A DNA stretch of 64,000 bases from Tipula vernalis (lineage: Eukaryota > Arthropoda > Insecta > Diptera > Tipulidae): positions 25,565,653 to 25,629,652 of the forward strand of contig OY282560.1 of NCBI GenBank assembly GCA_958295665.1, written 5' to 3'. The notes under the pieces were generated by a model. It saw only the letters and a list, made by a program, of their open reading frames with translations. It was not told the origin of the DNA and made no database searches. The position numbers and the translations under genes are program-made. Shown piece after piece: positions 21,765-31,093 of this stretch (positions within the stretch are counted from its first letter, which is position 1; the number at the start of each line of letters is the position of its first letter).

Positions 21765-22797
21765 CTAATATTGAAATCGAACGGTCTTTTTGATTACTCG
21801 TGATGATCGTCTTATTGGAATTGGTTGATTTTCACTGGTAATTGTATCTTTCGACCGTATGGAATCTGGTGAGGTTGCAGATTCACCCAAAGACGCTGTT
21901 GATGACAATTCTGGTACTATAATGGGCGCTGCATTAATAATTTCACTGGGTAATTCGTCTTCCATTTTGTCAGCCGGTTCCCCAGAAACTCGACAACGAA
22001 GTTGGTTTTGATGTCGCTTCCAAATCCCTTTGTTCGTTACAACCATGTATAATCGTCTACCTATGCATTTTGAAATGTGACCTTTCCTCCACGTTCCACT
22101 GTTTACAAAGTCTTTAGCATATACACTGTCATTTATTTTGAATTTAGTTGAAGGAACCTCCACATCCTGGATTCGTTCAGGCTCGCATAACGATGACAGT
22201 AACGTTCTTGGTTGCCTACCGTGTAGGATTTCGGCAGGAGATCGGCTGCAATTGGTAAGTGGAGTTGAACAATAAATTGCCAAAAATGTCGTAAGGGCAA
22301 CATCACTAGAAGTTCCATCAAAACAGTTCTTTTTCATGGCTGTTTTAAAAGTGCGTACAAATCTTTCAGCTTCACCATTGGATTCGGGATGATACGGTGC
22401 CGACGTTAGGTGCTCAATATTATTTAAATGGCAGAACTGTTGAAATTCAGTTGATGTGAACTGCGGACCATTATCGCTTACTATCGTGGTGGGTAGTCCT
22501 TCGATTGCAAACAGCTGCTGGAGAGCATATACAGTGCAAGTCGAAGTGGTCTTCGACATTTGTACAACATACGGATATTTTGAAAATGCGTCTACGGCGA
22601 TTAACCACATTTTCGACATAAATGGCCCAGCAAAATCAAGGTTTATCCGTTCCCATGGGCCAGACGGTGCTGGTCATTCAGAAAATTCTTTCTTTGACGA
22701 ATTGCCATAGGTTGAGCAACTCTCGCAATGCTTTACCATATTTTTGATGTCATAGTCAATCGATGGCCACCAGCAATATCGTCTAGCAAGCTGTTTC
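21765..22797 (-). pseudogene. gypsy integrase region
   Basis: The integrase inserts the reverse-transcribed DNA into the host genome. From about 22797 the frame gives the zinc-binding module (LARRYCWWP and a later CESC cysteine pair), then a TGA at 22674-22676. The catalytic core is open from 22619 to 21765 (284 codons). It has the first Asp in LIAVDAFSKYPYV (residue 10), the second in VSDNGPQF (residue 49) and the Glu in NGEAERFV (residue 85), which gives the D-35-E spacing. A basic C-terminal region ends at a stop just before the polypurine tract. All three catalytic residues are kept although the upstream module is cut off by the stop. Confidence 0.88.
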
Positions 22798-23244
22798 ATC
22801 CTGGTGTCCTTGATGGAGCAACTCAAGCGTTTTGTTTTGGAGTGTTGGTGGAATGACTACGCGTGTGTAATCTGTCTGCAAAAATATAATATCATTAAAT
22901 GAAGAAATTGTGTCTTGTCGCCGAAAACAGGCGGGCAAGTAAGACATTTGATTCGAGAACTGTGGTAAACATTTTGGCCATCCCATTTTTATATATTCTA
23001 ACATTTGACGCAGCTCGGTATTATCATGTGTGTGTTTTCGAATTGTTACAGCGTCAATAGGACAGTTTTCGATTGCTAACTCGTATATATTATCAATGAA
23101 ATGGCAGGCTTCTTCACTGGAATCAAAAATGTGATCAGGGCCGCAATGCAATCGGGAGAGGGCGTCTGCGTTGCCGTGTTTGTGCGTTGGCTTGCATAAG
23201 ATGTCCAACTCGTAACCCATTAAAATTATCGCCCATCTTTGCAA
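22783..23244 (-). pseudogene. gypsy RNase H end and integrase linker
   Basis: This frame continues the polyprotein after a frameshift near 23240. It starts with QRWAIILMGYEL, has the final RNase H Asp in NADALSRL, then the linker toward integrase with ELLHQGH, the histidine pair of the HHCC zinc finger. A second frameshift near 22797, apparently with loss of a few residues, ends this frame at a TAG while the zinc-finger cysteines continue in another frame. Confidence 0.85.
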
Positions 23245-24617
23245 TCGTATGTATTGGTAATTTTTTATTTGGGCTAAATAATGTGAGAAGAGGTTTGTGA
23301 TCCGTCACCAGTTGAAATTTCCTACCTTGTAGATACTGGTGAAATTTAGTGACACCATAAATGATAGATAATGCCTCTTTTTCTATCTGGCTATAATTTT
23401 GTTGAGCTTTATTCAAAGTTTTGGATGCAAATGCGATTGGATGTTCGGTTCCATCCGGAAAACCATGTGATAGCACGGCACCTATGCCGTATGCCGAAGC
23501 ATCTGTCGCTAATATAAGCGGAAGATCATCGTGAAAATGACTCAATCGGGCAGCGTTCTCAATAGCTCCTTTAAGTTGTTCGAACGCCACATCCTGTACA
23601 GTCGTCCATTGAAATTGAGAATTTTTTGAACGTAGTCTATTTAATGGCGCTGCTAAACTGGAAAAATTCTGGATGAATTTTTTATAGTAATTTACCTTTC
23701 CAATAAAAGATTCTACTTCCTTCAAGTTCCTCGGTCGAGGTAAATTTTTAATAGCACTCAAACCAGTGCTTGACGGTCGAATTCCGTGTTTGTCTATTAT
23801 GTGCCCCAAGTAGTCTATCTCGATTTTTGCGAATTCACATTTATTGGATCGACATTTGAAACCGTTTTCCTCCAATCGACATAATAACATTTCAAGGTTT
23901 GTTAAATGTTCCTCGTGTGACTCTCCGGAAATGATCAGATCATCCAAGTAAACAGCACAAAATTTTAGATCCGCCGTCAATTGTTCCATCAACCTTTGAA
24001 AAATTCCCGGAGCACTGGCAATACCAAATGGTAGTCGTTGGAACTGATAAAGCCCAAACGATGTGTTCACTACCATGAACTTTTTTGTTTCCTCTGTTAG
24101 TTCGATTTGAAAATATGCATCTTTTAAATCGATTTTTGTGAAATATTGTCCACTTTGTATGCGATAAAATAACTCGTCGATTCTGGGGATTGGATGCCGA
24201 TCGATTTCAATTTGTGGATTTAGTGTTACCTTGAAATCCGCACATATTCGAATTTCTCCGTTTGGTTTTTTTACTGGCACAATTGGAGTTGCCCATTGAG
24301 TGGTTTGTACCGGTTTGAGCACTCCTACATTGACAAGTCGTTCCAATTCCTTCTTGACCGCCGCTTGAATTGCAAATGGAATGGTCCGAGGCTTAAAATA
24401 TCGAGGCTCAGCATTAGATTTTAGTTTTATTTCAGCCTTGTACGACGTACATCTTCCCAAGGAATCTTCAAATAGTAGATGATGCTTTTGAACTAATTTA
24501 GAAATTCCACGTTTTAATTCGCCTACGGAATTCTATTCGGATGACACTGAAAATATATTACTAGACTCATGTACAATTTTGAAATTAAATGATTCAAACC
24601 AGTCGATGCCCATAATG
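23245..24617 (-). pseudogene. gypsy reverse transcriptase and RNase H
   Basis: Reverse transcriptase copies element RNA to DNA and RNase H removes the RNA strand. From the Met at 24460, residues 35-215 carry the RT fingers and palm: TKIDLKDAYFQIEL (motif A Asp, residue 111), LPFGIASAPGIFQ, and the active-site box YLDD at residues 171-174 (many relatives have YVDD or YIDD). The connection follows with YLGHIID. RNase H catalytic residues are Asp320 (ATDAS), Glu362 (IEKEAL) and Asp387 (VTDHKP); its end lies in another frame. The same frame extends upstream to about 24617 but has a stop at 24533-24535. A frameshift near 23240 breaks it downstream. Confidence 0.92.
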
Positions 24618-24629
24618 TTAGATGGGCTG

Positions 24630-25928
24630 TTAATCCTCCTGGTTTACCACAAATAATGGTAAAACAAACTTATAATTTTTATACATGATATTCACGTAGC
24701 ACGTGCCTTTCACCTTAATCGTGCTTCCTCCATATGCTCGAAAAATTTTCGACGTCGGTGTACAAATCGGATTTCCAAGTTGTCGGTAAACGTTTAAACC
24801 AACCATCGAACAAGTTGCACCAGTATCTACTTGGAATGATAGTGAATGACCGTTAACTTTGAGTCCAATCCAAATCTTACTACACGTGTTGTTTACATTA
24901 AAAACGGATGATGGTGAGTGCATATCAATTGAATTAGTAACATTTCGATCCCTGGCTGGAATATTACTGAGACTTGAGCGGTACCGATAATAACCACGGC
25001 GTCGGTATTCGTTATTATCGAGTTGGTGATTAAGCCTTGATGTGGATCGACCTCTGGAACGTGTCATACAAACACTGGCAATATGACCTATTTTCCGACA
25101 GTGATTACAAATGGCATTGGCAAACCGGCAGCGTCGACGATCGTGTTCGTCAATACATTTAGGACACGAACGGTAAAAATTCGAACGGGAATTCGACGGA
25201 CTTTGATTACGATTTTGAAAACGAACTGTATCGTCGGCTAATTCGTTTATTTCGGCTGTATCGGCTTCTCCTTTTATAGTCAAACATGTTTTCGTTGTGG
25301 ATTCATAAACCCTTGCGATTTCTAGCACCTCATTTAGCATTGGGTTTTGCTTTTGTAAACATGATACACGAACCACATCATGTGGCGTGTTTATAACAAT
25401 TATGTCTCTAATTAAATCATCAACGAATGAAGTTTTACACGTATCTTTAGAACATTGGAACGCACAATTTCTGTCTACACCACGAAGATCGGCCACCCAT
25501 TCAGCATAAGTTTGGTTCGGTTTCATGACAGTCTTGTTAAATTCGTATCGTGCGGCCAAAATATGAATTTTTGAAACAAAATAGTTTGTTAAGATTCCAC
25601 TAAGTTCTTTAAATGCATTACTTACCACGTCCCCGTTACATAATTCTTGCAAAATGCTGAAGATGAAATCTCCAACAGTAGATAAGAAAAATGCTCGATT
25701 TTGGTTCTCGTCCTCAACACAGCTCGCCAAAAAATGTTGATTCAGTTGGTCCAAATAAAAAGGCCAATGATGCTTCTTTTCATCGAATGAAAAAAACGGT
25801 GGAATTATCCCGCTACCCGTTGGTTTTACTGTATTTTCGTTCATACATTTTTGTTGGTTGAGTATTAAGTCACTCATAAATTGATTTTGTTTGGCGAGAA
25901 TCTGTTCCAATGTTGCTTTATCCATCAT
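24630..25928 (-). pseudogene. gypsy Gag-protease
   Basis: Gag would form the particle and bind element RNA; the protease cuts the polyprotein. The frame is open from 25961, but the likely start is one of the adjacent ATGs at 25928/25925 (MMDKATLEQ), since the preceding codons lie at the junction with another element. Counting from 25961, residues 285-298 form a CX2CX4HX4C zinc knuckle and residues 266-278 a variant CX2CX3HX4C. The protease triad appears at residues 379-382 as DTGA. Basic Arg/Ser-rich sequence links them. The frame ends at 24630, and the protease end continues in another frame after a frameshift near 24625. Confidence 0.9.
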
Positions 25929-25955
25929 GAAAAATGCACAAATACACACAGCACT

Positions 25956-27234
25956 TTGCATACCGCAAGAGGCATTTCAATATCCTTTCTGCTTTCTGAG
26001 AAGTGGTCCATTGTACCACGTCGAGCCAGTTCATCGGCGTTTATATTCCCTGTACTTATGAAATATCCTGGCACCCATAAAATGTGGATGTTGAACTGAT
26101 CTGTGATTTCGTTAAGAGATGAGAGACAGTTCTGGACTACTTTCGACGTGAGGAGGTGTGATTGAAGCGCTTTAATGGCAGCCTGACTGTCCGTATATAT
26201 GTGAATATCACAAACTGATACTTCAGGTTGAAAAATGCTACAGTAGTCGGGGAGACGAAAGGAGAGATTTAACAGAAGTTCCTCGCAGAACACTCCAGCC
26301 TCGACTTTCCCGTCCCGTTTTGAACCATCAATGAAGAAGTTTATAACTCCTGGTTCCAAAACTGCACCAATCATCCAGTCCTCCCTGAATGGGATCCTAG
26401 TCCGGAACTTTGTGTCAAAAGATAGTGACAGGGCAGTATAGTCGGTGGTCTTGGGAATTTGTTTGTTGCACAAAATAGATGAGTTCCCTGTATTGTTGAA
26501 GGTCCACATTAAGATGGATTTCAGCCGTATGGCAGTACAAGCTGCCAACTGTTTCCCCAAGATATCTAGAGGAGTCAAAAATAGCAGAGTCTCTGGTGCC
26601 TGAGTGGATGTGCTCCTCAATGCACCACTGATCCACAAAGAGATTGTTCTCTGAACTTTTGTCAACAGCTTTTGGTTGACAGTTTTGTCCAGAGCAGGCC
26701 ACCAGACTATTACCCCATACAAGAGTATGGGTCCGACTACTGCGGTATAAAGCCAATGTACGATGCGGGGCTCTAGCCCCCATCCTTTCCCAATTGGATT
26801 TTTGCAAGAATATAGCGCTACCGAAGCTTTCTTTACCATTTCCAGAATATTGGGTTTCCAATATAATTTGCTATCCATAACGAGATCCATAAACTTCGCT
26901 TCAACTGTAAAAGTCAAGCTGAACCCATTTAAAGTGGCAAGATCGATGTGAGGAAGTTTATATTTCCTAGAGAAGAGAACCAATTCGGTTTTGTGTGGGT
27001 TCACATTCAACCCACAGCCATTGGCCCATAATGAAAGAGTGCCCAGGGCATTTTGAATAAGCTCACTAAGGGTGTCGGGATATTTACCAAGGACATCAAT
27101 AGCAACATCATCCGCATAGGAACCACCTTGAAGCCACCGTCCTCCAGTCTCAGCAACAGATCATTTATGACCAAGTTCCAAAGTAGGGGGGATAGTACGC
27201 CACCTTGCGGCGTACCTCTGCTTGAGTGATTCAT
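25956..27234 (-). pseudogene. Non-LTR retrotransposon RT (3' half) with RNase H
   Basis: Minus strand. The frame from 27234 has RGTPQGGVLSPLLWN (RT motif B). A frameshift near 27120 moves into the frame that carries the YADD active site (27118 downward) and stays open to about 25925. The thumb region follows, then a C-terminal RNase H with FIDGSK, a Glu in QPEVSV, IYTDSQAA and NADELARRG, so the Asp-Glu-Asp-Asp set is present. C-terminal RNase H and the motif wording suggest the I/Loa group of insect non-LTR elements. Sequence is cut off after MPLAVCK (about 25960), where gypsy gag begins, so the true 3' end and tail are lost. Confidence 0.88.
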
Positions 27235-27284
27235 TCACTCCCAGATCTGAAAGTGGCCGAGTTATATCCCTTGGAAGCACCTTG

Positions 27285-27912
27285 TTAAAGGGCCCCCTCA
27301 CTATCCAAGAAGGTTACCATTGCGTAGTCTCTATATTCGAAAGATTTTTCAATGAAAAATACAACAGAATGAAGAGCAGTCTCTACAGATCTCCCCATGC
27401 AAGAGGCATGTTGAGATTTGGACAGCTTTTTTGGCACAACCGTGCCTCTAATATGGGCTTCTATTTGTCTCTCCAGTGTTCTAAAAAAGAAGGAAGATAA
27501 GCTAATCGGTCTAAGGTCTTTGGGATTGCAGTGTGAGCGTTTTCCCGCCTTAGGTATGAAAACAACCTTCACTTCTGTCCATTTACTAGGAATGTGACAT
27601 AGTTCTAGGCTGCCTTTGAAAATTACCTCTAACCAGGAAATTGTTAGATCCATAGTTTGTTGAATATCAGCAGGGATAATATCATCGAGTCCAGGCGACT
27701 TATATGGTTTAAAACTGTTTATCTCCCACAGGATCTTTTTTCTGCTATTAATTTTGCCTATGAGGCTACTTGCCCTTTTACCTACTGATGTACTCGGTAC
27801 AAATTCGGAACAACCAGGAAAATGAGTCTCCATCCGAAGTTCCAGCGATTCCGCACTATTAGTGGTCCTTATCCCATCCGGCCGTTGAAGATAACTTGGG
27901 ATGGAAGGACCA
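27285..27912 (-). pseudogene. Non-LTR retrotransposon RT (5' half, palm deletion)
   Basis: Minus strand, same element as 25956-27234. It runs from about 27912 (YLQRPDGIRTTNSAESLEL) through ETHFPGC, KSPGLDDIIPADI, SKWTEVKVVFIPKAGK, DLRPISLSSF (fingers) to FLDSEGA (motif A Asp). Then the frame is lost, and only about 80 bp separate motif A from motif B at 27220, whereas relatives have about 80 residues, so an internal part of the palm is deleted. The endonuclease and ORF1 are absent; sequence upstream of 27912 belongs to another element. The copy is 5'-truncated and dead. Confidence 0.85.
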
Positions 27913-27934
27913 GTTGCTAGTTATTGTGGTTACT

Positions 27935-28456
27935 CAAATATGATTTAAACCACTGGCAATAAACTTTTTGGAGAAACCGAATCTATGTAACTGATTCAGT
28001 GTTTTACAATTGGCTGATGGAGTCAAAGACGTTTTTGAATGAGTTGCATATTACCAGTTCAAATAATTTGGGTATTGAAGATATTGATGTGACCCGTCTG
28101 TAACAAGAAATATCGTTTGTTGTTCCAGGTTAGAAAATTGGTGTCCCTCTGATTACGTTGCATTTCTTTAGAAGACCACATCCATCTCCGAATACTTCTA
28201 CAGATCGACGAATATCCTCGGTTTCAATCCGTGGTGTTCTTATGGTTATGTTGTTTTTATCTACCATTGTTTCGATTTACAAACTTGTTGTTATCTTCCG
28301 GCTTATGAATTGATTGAAAAATTCAGTAAACATATTTGGTATAACCTGCGGGTCATAAGATTTAGTGTTACTTGAATGTCATAAGGGTAATTATTAATTT
28401 CACGTGTTTTGGATTCTTTCTTATATTTTCCTTAATAGCTCTAATGCAGCTCACAA
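27935..28456 (-). pseudogene. Second non-LTR element: RT front part (decayed)
   Basis: Minus strand. From about 28456 the sequence shows KENIRKNPKH and YDPQVIPNMFTEFFNQFIS, like the linker before the RT. After a gap come YRRVTSISSIPKLFELVI (the NYRPISxL region), FKNVFDSIS (motif A neighbourhood) and QWFKSYLSNHNN. Frames shift several times and stops are common. The wording differs from the element at 25956-27912, so it is a different family, and it lines up as the continuation of the endonuclease piece at 29385-29870 on the other side of an inserted mariner. Confidence 0.65.
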
Positions 28457-29384
28457 AAAGGGTCTTTCAATAGGGACGTTCAAAATTTGTTAGGTTATAG
28501 CTTTAACAATATAAAGCAACATCTGACAAATTTGTTGTGAATTGTTTGTATATGGCAAATCACCATGGAAGATTGTAGCGTTGAGCAACGTGTGCAAATC
28601 ATCAAATTTTATTTTAAAAATCAGTGCTCCGTTCGAGAAACGTTCCGCACATTACGTGATTTTTATCCTCGCCACAACCGTCCTGCTGAGTCGACTATTT
28701 GATGCTTGGTGACCATCAAGTACGACACCGAAACGCAAGGTCCGCTGAAAACATCGCTGCTGTGCGTGAGAATATACGAGAAAACGCGAGGCAGTCAATT
28801 TCTCATCGTTCACAAGAACTTAGCCTTTCTGCGACTTCAATTTTATCGAATTTTGCGTCAGGATTTGGGCCTGCACTGAGGCTCATTTTTGAACACTAGC
28901 ATTAAATTCATCCGGAGAAAGTCACTGTTTGGTGCGGATTCTAGTCTGGCGAAATCATCGGTCCGTACTTCTACCAAAACGAAACTAGCATTGCCGTAAC
29001 CGTCAACGGCAAGCGCTACAGATCGATGATAAGCAAATTTGTAAGACCTAAACTGGATTATAAGGATATCGAGGATATGTGGTTCCAAAAAGATGGCGCT
29101 ATGAGGGAATGGTTATCTCGCGCCACGAGATTAGACTTAGACATTAGACTTCTTAACCGCAAACAATGAATGCCCTAAAAGTCAACAAAACGAACGCTAT
29201 CCAGCAAATTCAGCCAGGTTTTAAGCAAACCAGCGACGGACATTTGAACGACGTTATATTCCGTACCTAATGTCATAAAATATTCTTTCAAATCAAACAA
29301 ATAAATAAAAATTCAGTGGATATCTCACACACAACTTGTTTTATTGAGATTCAAAAATCAAGCGTCCTTGTTGTAAGACCCTTT
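28457..29384 (+). mobile_element. Mariner/Tc1-superfamily relic inserted in a non-LTR element
   Basis: Ends match as inverted repeats: AAAGGGTCTTTCAATAGGGACG on the left and AAAGGGTCTTACAACAAGGACG read from the right. The interior carries a plus-strand transposase relic. At about 930 bp it is shorter than an intact element because of internal deletions. It separates two minus-strand pieces of one non-LTR retrotransposon. Confidence 0.85.
28565..29272 (+). pseudogene. Internally deleted mariner-superfamily transposase
   Basis: Begins at ATG 28565 with MEDCSVEQRVQIIKFYFKN (helix-turn-helix region), meets a TGA, then continues in another frame as HRNARSAENIAAVREN and ISHRSQELSLS. The first catalytic Asp region is reduced to EAHF, after which about 30 residues are missing. 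The frame resumes with HPEKVTVWCG, IIGPYFYQNE and IAVTVNG, then MWFQKDGA holds the second catalytic Asp. The third Asp region (WPPRS...DLTPLD in relatives) is deleted, and the tail resumes near IQQIQPGF and ends DGHLNDVIFRT before a stop near 29270. It cannot be active. Confidence 0.85.
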
Positions 29385-29870
29385 ACTTTATCTCAAGGTA
29401 GCTTTTGAAATTGCTGCACGCAGTGAATTTTTGTTTGCTTTCCTCGGAAGATAACTTTAGATTTTCTTTGTAAACCTTGACTTTCTTGTTCTTTCTATTG
29501 ATAATTTTATCTTAGTACCATGGAGGATATTTGTTTAGTTTGGCCACAGCAATAGGAACAAATAATTCTATACCCTTAAAAATGATATTGTTGCATTTCT
29601 CCATGTTAAAATCTTTGTTGCTGCTGATAAGTTTGCCGTTGCTTTCCAAAATGATTTCTAGGGCTTTGTGGTTAATATCATTAATAATAAATTGTGATGG
29701 TGCTCTAAACTTTGGTCTAGACCACAGACATTCTGTTTCCGAACTCACGATTAAAGGTAAAATTTCATCCGTTTCTTCGTCATATGGCCAGCAATAGTTG
29801 TGGAATTAAAATCGCTCGCAATTAAGATGGTGTCATGGCGATGATGTGTGGGTGATGGGTTTGGCCGGGC
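29385..29870 (-). pseudogene. Second non-LTR element: endonuclease end and linker
   Basis: Minus strand. About 29850-29760 reads DTILIASDFNSTTIAGH, the GDFN-type strand of an apurinic-like endonuclease. It is followed (29748-29512 open) by a linker ending GIELFVPIAVAKLNKYPPWY, which matches the FVP...PPW pattern between endonuclease and RT in insect non-LTR elements, and then Lys-rich sequence to the mariner border. It belongs with 27935-28456. Confidence 0.7.
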
Positions 29871-31093
29871 TCACAATCCAACAAGAATCCATGTGGCCAC
29901 ATTGCTGATTGTACCGCAGTTGTAAATTGTTTACTACGTAAACTCACACGAAATGATTATACATTATGTTTACATTTTTATGGATAACATTTTGATGTAT
30001 TCAGCTTCGTCAAGTTGCATTTTACCATTAATAACATTTCCAAGTTGACTGAATCGAATTATCTCCCGTGCTGTGATACTGCTTGCGTAATAAGTTTGGA
30101 ATCTTGACGGTCCGTTTGTGTTTTTGCAGGTATGGCCGGTTGTGATGTAATCACTTCTGGGGTGACAATAGAAGGTTTTGTCTGAGCGAGCGTTAAACCC
30201 TTCACACCTTAGTAGCAGTATGTCAACCTCAATTTGCACAGACTATTTGAACGTCTTTAGCTAAATCGGATTAATTAAACCGCAATCTGTCTAGAGTCTT
30301 ACGATAGTAGAGGTTGATCAATTTGTGTTTTCGGTGATGGAGTTGGTTGTGACAATTGACGTTTAATTGACTCGGAACTGCACTGCTTTAGCTAATAACT
30401 TAATCGCACATCTATCCAGAACATGCAAAAACCAATTGACATGTTAGACGATTGATGACACTACGCTAATTACAGTTTTAATAATATGTCATTCATTTTA
30501 ACGTAATAAATGAAGAGTCAGAAAATTTCGATTAATTTAATGAAGGTATGATAAGGATTTGCCCATACCTGTCTCGTTGAACATTTGATTCATATGCAAC
30601 GTTTTAATTTTTCCACACGCTTTTCCGAATGGTGTCTTAAAACCAGATGTCTTGCTAAAGGGGCTCAATTTCTCTCAAACGATTAAAGCAGTAAAAACAG
30701 CTTACTCTCACAGCAAAATTCATAAGCAAATCCATTGCATTTTTCTCGAAAACACAAAAAAAGGAAGAATCTGTACGTGACATTTTCATTTAGTTTTTTA
30801 ATACGCACGTCTGTTAGACGAAGCCGAGAACATGATATTCTTACAGATTCGATGATAGGTAGAATGGTGGCGATGAGACCTGAATACTACCGGTGTGAAG
30901 TATTTCACACAAAGTGTAGCTACACAAATTAACGAAAAGTGTAAGTGTACTGAAAAAGTGTAGGCTTACATAAAAAGTGTAAATAAGAAGTAGAACCATG
31001 TATGGGGCGATATTACCATAAAGTGAATAGGTCAAGCTATCCGAAACAATTTTTCTTATTAAAATAAAAAAGGTTGGGTATGTTCGACGCTAT
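29871..31093. other. No gene recognised; spacer before the satellite
   Basis: A minus-strand frame (29970-30239, 89 codons, LRCEGFNARSDKTFYCHPR) could be a further upstream piece of the decayed non-LTR element, but no motif settles this. The rest is AT-rich. Around 30890-31000 the word AAGTGTA recurs several times in direct and near-inverted form. The satellite starts abruptly at 31094. Confidence 0.45.

Larger units (their letters stand above)
21563..25955 (-). mobile_element. Decayed Ty3/gypsy LTR retrotransposon (Mag-like)
   Basis: On the minus strand the order is gag, protease, RT, RNase H, integrase, polypurine tract, LTR, which is the Ty3/gypsy order. The 3' LTR is present (21563-21712) but the 5' LTR and nearly all of the leader are missing: only about 30 bp separate the likely gag start from non-LTR retrotransposon sequence. 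Coding is broken by frameshifts near 24625, 23240 and 22797 and stops at 24533-24535 and 22674-22676. RT and gag resemble the Mag-type lineage; that assignment is from memory of motifs. Confidence 0.9.

Noticed and set aside
22456..22710. Plus-strand frame opposite the gypsy integrase
   Set aside because: Antisense shadow of the integrase and its zinc-finger region; no independent motif.
21563..26100. A complete gypsy provirus with two LTRs
   Set aside because: Only the 3' LTR is visible; sequence upstream of gag is non-LTR retrotransposon coding DNA, so no 5' LTR is present.
26415..26861. Second minus-strand frame over the non-LTR RT region
   Set aside because: Alternative frame of the RT thumb/RNase H coding sequence; the recognisable protein is in the frame open to 25925.
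29970..30239. 89-codon minus-strand frame with Cys and His residues as a host zinc-finger gene
   Set aside because: Cys/His spacing does not fit a clear finger class and the frame sits in a decayed retroelement context; left as unrecognised.
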